In this document: positions 58,061-64,000 of the stretch, piece by piece
Layout: the number at the start of each line of letters is the position of its first letter
Numbering within the stretch: the stretch's first letter is position 1
Assembly: GCF_905475345.1 (NCBI RefSeq)
Contig: NC_066604.1
Location: 1,800,001-1,864,000 of the forward strand
Reading direction: 5' to 3'
Origin: Vespula vulgaris
Lineage: Eukaryota; Arthropoda; Insecta; Hymenoptera; Vespidae
DNA length: 64,000 nucleotides
The notes under the pieces: model-generated
What the model was told of the DNA's origin: nothing
Database searches by the model: none
Seen by the model: only the letters and a program-made list of their open reading frames with translations
Program-made: the position numbers and the translations under genes

Positions 58061-58645
58061 TATAAGATAAAGCTATGATATATCTTAGCTTAGATATCTT
58101 ACCGATCGACAGAATCGAATTCGTCCTCCTTCGACGAGTCCACTTTCGATTCCACTATCTCCTTACATTTCTTCCCTATTTCGTCGTTAATTAATCAACC
58201 GATTAAATATTTCTTCTAACAATCTTCATTCACCTCTTTCAAAATTCAAACTACATTGATATTAATATAACCTTCTTTTAATCGATCTCTCTAAAAAAAA
58301 AAAGAAAAGAAAAAAAGAAAGAAAAGCAAAAAAAATCATCTTAAGATTATCCAACATTATTTACGACCGAGATCCAGGAAGTACTTTCTTTAAGTGAAAA
58401 AGAATCATGTTTTATTATACGACTCATTCATTAAAATTATATTTTCGATTTGCGCACACCTGTTCTTCGGATAATGATATATAAATAATATCATCGTTGG
58501 TATATTTCGTTCGTGTACTATCACTCGTCGAACGGCTAAGTTAATTCACGTTAACCGTAAAGATGCATTTTTGAAGACGTTTGTCGAGCAACGTAGAGAG
58601 TTAGCAAGCCGCCCATACGTCCGTCCGCTCGCATTCTCTCCCTGT

Positions 58646-58683
<38 letters not shown>

Positions 58684-58983
58684 CTGCACGCATGGATCTA
58701 CTAATCGGAAGGGGGATAAGGAGAAGGAGGAGGAGGAGGAGGAGATATAGGTGGGAGGTAAAGGAGAAGGTGGAAGAATCTTTAGAACGTGTGCGTGGCA
58801 CCTACACTCGAAGGAAGGAGGACTCGAAGGAAAGCTCGAGTTTGTGTTCTCTTAGAATCACTCTAATCCTCCTAAGTCCTTCTCTCTGTTTCTGTATTGG
58901 TCGACTAGCTTCGAGACCACTTCTGACTCTCCCTATCGATGCATCTACGCCTCGGATTACGCCTTAGTTTCTCAACGACGTTC

Positions 58984-59055
58984 ACCTCCTCCTCCTCCTC
59001 CTCCTCCTCCTCCTCCTCCTCCTTCTTCTTCTTCTTCTTCTTCTTCTTCTTCTCT
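58984..59055. repeat. (CTC)n then (TTC)n tract, 72 bp
   Basis: About fourteen CTC triplets pass into about ten TTC triplets. The plus strand reads poly-Ser then poly-Phe. Confidence 0.95.
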
Positions 59056-60259
59056 AGTACTGCCATTTCTCCTTGGTCCAGCATCTCTCTTTCTCTTTCT
59101 TTCTATCGTACTCGTACTCGTACTCGTTAACTCGCTATCTCGTTTGTTGAGTTCACCTCAACCAACAGTGTCTCCTCTGTTAGTACGTCGCCCATATAGT
59201 CGCCAGTCCATTTCCCTTTTCGTCGACTCTTAGAAGGTATTAAATTAACACGTTCGCCGCGCCAGGAAGAGACCAGGGTGGTGAGTCAATGTGTTGTGCG
59301 CACGCGAGCACAGCCTTCCGGGGAAGTCGAACACTTCCAAAGACGATATACGATATCTTTCTCTCTCTCTCTCTCTCTCTCTGTCTTTCTCTTTTTCTTT
59401 CTCTTGCCATCGTTCTCTTTCTCTTTCTCTTTAATATACTCCGGAAGTACGTCCATCGTTGAAAGTCGTTCCATACTTAGGATCGATCGAAAAAAAAAAG
59501 TGACGAAATCGATTTTCTCATTTTCTATCTCTCTCTCTCGCTCTTTTTTCTCTTTCTCTTTCTCTTTCGATGGTTACTCCGATGAGAGAAATTAATTAAT
59601 TAACCCGTAATTATTGCACTTTCTAGGGAAACGATTTTTTTCGAAAGACTGAAGAATTATCAGGATCGCACGAGGGCGATCGATTATTATTGAAATTTCT
59701 TGCCGATCGATTTTACCAATCGTTATTAATTGATTAAGAAACACGATATTTATTATATGCCTTCTATATTGTTCCAAAATGATTCATTTCGATTTTTACG
59801 TCTATCGATGTTTCAGGTAGACAGTTATAAAACGATCGTTACATTATAAATAATTTATAATCGCGATCGTTCGTTATCTTTTTCTAATCAGTCAATTTGA
59901 AATGACGGAACACGTAGTAGTACCACGTAGGGTACGAATATCTTAACGGAAGTCGAACCGAGCCATGTTTCTGTGGTTTCGTATCGATTTACGACGGTTT
60001 TCTCGTCGAGATGATCGATACGTTCTTCTAATTTTTATTTTTATTTCTTTTCATTTCCTTCCTTTTTTCTTTTTCTTTTTTCTTACAGATATCGAAACGA
60101 TCTCTCGCTTCCCGATCCAAGTTTTACCGCATCGGATGTGCGGAAGTAATCTGCATGTGGCTCCTTTTTCGTACCATTTCTTTTTTCTTTTCTTTTTGTT
60201 CCTTCTTCTTCCTTCTCTTCCTCTTTCCCTCTCCCTCTCTCTCTCTCTCTCTCTTTCTA

Positions 60260-60275
60260 ACGTCGTCGTCGTGGA

Positions 60276-60307
<32 letters not shown>
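60260..60307. repeat. (CGT)n tract
   Basis: About fifteen CGT/GTC triplets with one GGA interruption. It reads poly-Asp, poly-Thr, poly-Val or poly-Ser depending on frame and strand. Confidence 0.95.
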
Positions 60308-60534
60308 TCCTCCGTGGCGAGAGTAATTACATTGCTCATACTCGGAAGTAAGAGTAGTTCGATACATCGAGATCGATTACTTCGAAGGCGCTCTCGCACT
60401 TTGTACGTCGGACGTGCGAATTTATTGACCTCCTCCTGTCTAACATTCACGGTTGGTAATTAAGTCGAATAACTCTTTTATTTTTTCTCACATCGAGAGA
60501 ACCGTTCTTTTCTTTTCTTGAGATTTATATCGTA

Positions 60535-60697
60535 TAGGTAGGAAGGTAGGTAGGTAGGTAGGTAGGTAGGTAGGTAGGTAAATATCTATCTATCCATCTA
60601 TCTATCTATCTATCTATCTATCTATATCTATCTATCTATATCTATCCATCCATCTATCCATCCATCCATCCATCCATCTATCTATCTATCTATCCAG
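60535..60697. repeat. Compound (GGTA)n(CTAT)n(CCAT)n tract, about 160 bp
   Basis: About eleven GGTA units, then long alternating CTAT and CCAT blocks. This is the longest simple-repeat locus in the window. GGTA and the pyrimidine-rich CTAT/CCAT parts are partly complementary, so a large hairpin is possible. Confidence 0.95.
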
Positions 60698-61220
60698 CTA
60701 CATAAAAATCAGAAGATCGAGATCAAAGCGATCGATCATGGTAAGTAGTTCGTTAATACCGGCTAAAATAATTTCTCTTGAAATCAAAATGCGGAATAAT
60801 AATTTTCTCCATTCGCTATATCATAAATATAAAGATTAAAATGATCTATAATTTCACGATGAGTTAGAGAGAGATTTATAAGTAATCACAAAATCCATAA
60901 CTAATTAACTAAGTACGTGTGCCGACTAACATAACGAAAGTAAGGAAGGACAAGCTTATTCCACACAGATTAAAAATACGTACGCTTTCTACGAAACCTT
61001 TCGATTATTCCAGGAAGATATTTACTAGCGATTACGGGGCAAACCCCATGGAGCAAACCCAATCAATGATTGAAGGAACGTTCGGTCCTCTGGCATAAAG
61101 GCACCGACTACTAACTTTATCTACACGTTCACACAGATATATATACGTATACACGCACACATATATCAACAGAGGATACGTTCCCAGAAGATTTGATCCA
61201 CGCGGCTAACATTCCAAGAC
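60698..61220. other. Unique noncoding stretch
   Basis: AT-rich to 60890, then a GC-balanced island (60890-61220) with a perfect 13-bp palindrome and CA/TA runs at its end. No open frame of note. Confidence 0.6.
61060..61072. promoter_or_regulatory. 13-bp palindrome CAATCA-A-TGATTG
   Basis: Perfect arms around one base. ATCAATGATTG resembles PBC/Hox composite sites. GAACGTTC, another palindrome, follows at 61076-61083. Short palindromes like these are expected by chance; they are listed for their adjacency in a unique island. Confidence 0.22.
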
Positions 61221-62500
61221 ATTAGATAATTGAGAGCTTGTATCTCTTTCTCTTTCTTTTTCGTTTTCCTTCTTCTTCCTCCTCTTCTTCTTCTTTTTCT
61301 TCTTTTCCTCCTTCTACTCTCTTTCTTTCTCTCTCTTTCTCTGGGAAAAAGAAGTTACATTAACGAGAGAAAGAAAAAGAGAGAGAGAGAGAGAGAACGT
61401 GTGCGTTCCTCTTCCTCGTCGAGATCTCTCGACTTGCCTCTCGCGAATCTACGGAATGCTAGGTCGAAAGGAAAAGTGGACGGATTTCTATGTGTGTTTG
61501 TGCGTGTGCGTATAAGTATACGCGCGTGTATGTTTGTGTGTTTGAGAGAGAAAAAGAGAGAGAGAGAAAAGAACGATCGCATTTTTGTTAGAGAAAACGT
61601 ATTACGGGTAACAAAGAGAAGCGAAATCTAACGTTCTTCGAATTCGATCAGATGTAATACTGATTTTTCTTCGATACGATCGATACGATCGATAGGATCT
61701 ATAAGATCGTACGCCTCTCTTTTGATTTATAATTAACATCGTACTATCCTTTCAAATTCTTCGATTATAATTATATCAGAGGTATGAGATATCTGTGTGT
61801 GTATCATGTAACGCTTGAATACTAATCGTCGATGGTATTGTGATAAACGATATAAAAAATAATTTTCAAATAATAGATTAAAGAAAATGGAAGAACAACT
61901 CGGAAATTAAAGATCGGACCGGTAAAAGGAACAGATCACGTAGAACTTTAATAAACGTTTTAACGTAGTTACATAGCTCGTTACGGAATTAAACGGGATC
62001 CGAGTTAATAACCAGCCGGTGCGATTAGCCACGACGTTAGAAACGACGTTTTCGCATAATACGCTTAATAAATTATAGTTGTGCTCGCCCCCGTTATAAC
62101 TGGCACGTTATCTAACGCTATTGCTAACAACCCAAACGCGTCACGGCGCGTGGCTCTGTTAGATCGTACGAATGAAAGATAGAAAAAGAGAGAAAGAAAA
62201 AAAAATAGAGAAAGAGAGAGATCCATCGAAAAATTGATAAAATGTTTTCTAAATACTTTTCTCTTATCTTATTTATTGGATCTATTTGGTAAACGACGTG
62301 TAACGAAAGGAAAGGATTGTAAGAAAAATGTTTCTATATAAACTTCGCACAACTTTTTTTCTCCTAATTAAAATTATCATTTCTTATTCGATAAGACCTG
62401 TCGTTGGAAGTAGAGAGACATCGTTGTTCGAATAAAAAAGAAGAAATAGAAGAAGAAGAAGAAGAAGAAGAAAAGAAGAAAAAGAGAAATTTTCTATCGC
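61221..62500. other. Noncoding mosaic
   Basis: T/C-rich and GA-rich runs (61240-61400), GT-rich 61490-61545, AT-rich DNA, a unique CpG-rich island at 61960-62160, then A/G-rich tracts and GAA (62450-62476). The 61230-61631 plus frame is a repeat translation. Confidence 0.65.
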
Positions 62501-62770
62501 CATCGTTAACGCGAATTTCGCCAATTCTCACGGACATTTAGCGACAATTTAGCGACAAGCATTGGTAGCTCGGTCAGTGTCCTTATTCTAGTCGCGATTT
62601 TCACATTGTGAAAGGTCCTTAAGGAAGCGATTCCATCGGTAGGTCCGCACGCTGGTGATCCAGTTGAAGCTTCAGTCCAGCCCGCACTCCCATATTAGTC
62701 GTACGACCGGTCTAGGCGTAGGTACACACTTTAAACGTCGTTCTTTAATGTACAAAAGAGAACTAGCGAG
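62501..62770. promoter_or_regulatory. Candidate regulatory island with two adjacent palindromes
   Basis: A unique segment of about 260 bp. TTTCACA-T-TGTGAAA (62599-62613) is a perfect 15-bp palindrome around a Sox-type CATTGT. TCCTTAAGGA (62616-62625) is a perfect 10-bp palindrome two bases later. TTTAGCGACAA-like words repeat in tandem at 62537-62558. It has an initiator-like TCAGTG near 62574-62579. Confidence 0.3.
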
Positions 62771-62931
62771 TTAACTAAGCTAGTATTCTGTCTCTCTCTC
62801 TCTCTCTCTCTCTCGTTTCTCTCTTTTCTTAAAAAAAGATTAAGATAAAGTTAAGAGAGAGAAAGAGAGAGAAAACATACAATTTCCAAAGAGCAATACT
62901 ATTGCATCTCTTTTTCTTTTAGTTAAACTGG

Positions 62932-62987
<56 letters not shown>

Positions 62988-64000
62988 CTGGTAACTGGTT
63001 TGGTTATATACCTTCGCACATAATGGGAGCGCACGCTAATTAATCGCTATTTACACTCATCCAACAGTGGCGCGTGAGTCGTGTTCTTTCTCGTCTCTCT
63101 TAAATGGTCTTGTTCGAGAGAGACTCATTAGAGAAACTCGAGAAGAGCTTAAGTACTCTGTTCCTTTGTAAAATCTTTCATCTAGAACGAGATACGCGGA
63201 AAACTTCGACTGGCCTTGTTCTCCATTGAAAAGAATTCTTTTTTCTCTTTAAACCGCGTATAATAACTATAAAAAATTATATATATATATATATATCATT
63301 TTCGAAAAACATGATTAATATTACAAAGTGAAAATATTCGTATAATTGTCAAACAGAATAATTTATATCAATAATGAAATTGAAAAGAAATGTAATAACG
63401 TTAGTAGAAACTTATCGATGAAAATGCTATCTTTTAAATTAAAAAAAGATACAGGATAAAACGAGGAACAGTTAATTCGTAATAAAATATAACGTTTCGA
63501 GAAGAAAAATGTAGAGTTTGAATGTATTCAATAAATTTTAAAAAAAGAATACACGTATGGAAAGAACAGAAGAATTGTATCGTTATTAAATCGATTGTCT
63601 TCTATCCACGTGCACACAAAGAACGAAAAATGTATTGATGAAATAAACGATAACTATACTATAGATTTCTTGCCCTTTTATCGTCGAATATTTTAAACCT
63701 AAAGCAAAAATATATATATATATATATACATACGTATACAAAGAAAACACGTGCATACCCTCCCGCATTCCGCAACGTTTTATCTCTTCCTACTACGATT
63801 ATTATAACAGTAGGCAACTGCTTGGTGTTGCCGGAAAACCGAACGTAGTCCTGTCGGCTTTTACCTAAGCCATTTGTAACGGTACTCCATCCACTCCTTA
63901 CATTCGGTCACGAGAGTTATCCTTCCTTCCTGCGACGCGTTATGACGATTAAATAATTTTCTAACTAATTTTCTAACAATTAAAAAATCGTTCAAATCCT
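62771..64000. other. Noncoding right margin
   Basis: CT (62791-62814), a long CT/CTAT tract, a unique stretch (63000-63230), AT-rich DNA with short AT runs (63277-63297, 63711-63728) and a unique island at 63790-63950. Nothing gene-like is visible at the edge. Confidence 0.65.
62934..62987. repeat. (CT)n then (CTAT)n tract
   Basis: About 45 bp of CT dinucleotides ending in CTAT units. Confidence 0.95.

Larger units (their letters stand above)
58061..60480. other. Noncoding, repeat-rich
   Basis: AT-rich DNA (58061-58580), CT (58645-58683), GGA (58718-58746), a long CTC/TTC tract, CT (59358-59382), T/C runs and a CGT tract. Unique islands are at 58780-58980, 59130-59340, 60080-60170 and 60300-60460. 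Open frames are poly-S, poly-D or poly-V translations. Confidence 0.7.

Noticed and set aside
36391..62030. CAGCCGGTGC shared by islands at about 36.39 and 62.01 kb
   Set aside because: A single 10-bp match with no flanking likeness; expected occasionally by chance in a window of this size.
1..64000. tRNA, rRNA, snRNA and well-known insect microRNAs
   Set aside because: I scanned by eye for T-loop GGTTCGA patterns, U1-U6 starts and common microRNA seeds such as let-7, bantam, miR-2 and miR-10 and saw none. A covariance-model search would be decisive.

Overview
This is an insect-like eukaryotic nuclear window with no protein-coding gene that I can support with confidence. The DNA is AT-rich but CpG is not depleted: CGA, TCG and CGT words are frequent. 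It is packed with short microsatellites, mainly (CT/GA)n, (AT)n, (GAA/TTC)n, (GATA)n, (GGTA)n, (CGT)n and (AAAG)n. I see no operons, bacterial ribosome-binding sites, rRNA, tRNA or CRISPR array. Dense microsatellites, high CpG and few transposons best fit a hymenopteran genome such as a wasp, hornet, bee or ant. That is an inference from composition, not from a recognised gene. Almost every long open frame is a translated microsatellite: poly-SL, poly-RE, poly-YI, poly-S, poly-K or poly-F. Layout: 1-40.5 kb is a mosaic of simple repeats and 100-300 bp islands of non-repetitive, GC- and CpG-richer DNA. These islands look like candidate conserved noncoding or regulatory elements, or small exons. 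The clearest lie near 6.1, 8.5, 14.3, 17.5, 18.4, 20.9, 23.2, 24.0, 25.0, 25.6, 28.3, 29.0, 30.2, 31.6, 36.0 and 39.6 kb. From 40.56 to 45.42 kb the texture changes to a very AT-rich, CpG-poor block with almost no microsatellites and no long open frames. From 45.4 to 64 kb the mosaic returns, with further islands near 45.7, 46.65, 48.2, 49.6, 53.4, 55.7, 56.7, 57.95, 61.0, 62.05 and 62.6 kb. A small interspersed repeat family occupies 53.99-54.59 kb and 57.26-57.37 kb. The most interesting structure is in 23.1-26.2 kb: two different non-repetitive elements each occur twice in direct orientation, and one copy carries a perfect 10-bp-arm inverted repeat. The overall picture, a gene desert with islands, would suit a long intron or the flank of a developmental regulator, but the sequence names no such gene. 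A few open segments and core-promoter-like sites are listed at low confidence because someone with RNA-seq or a related genome could test them quickly. I found no undescribed biological system here.
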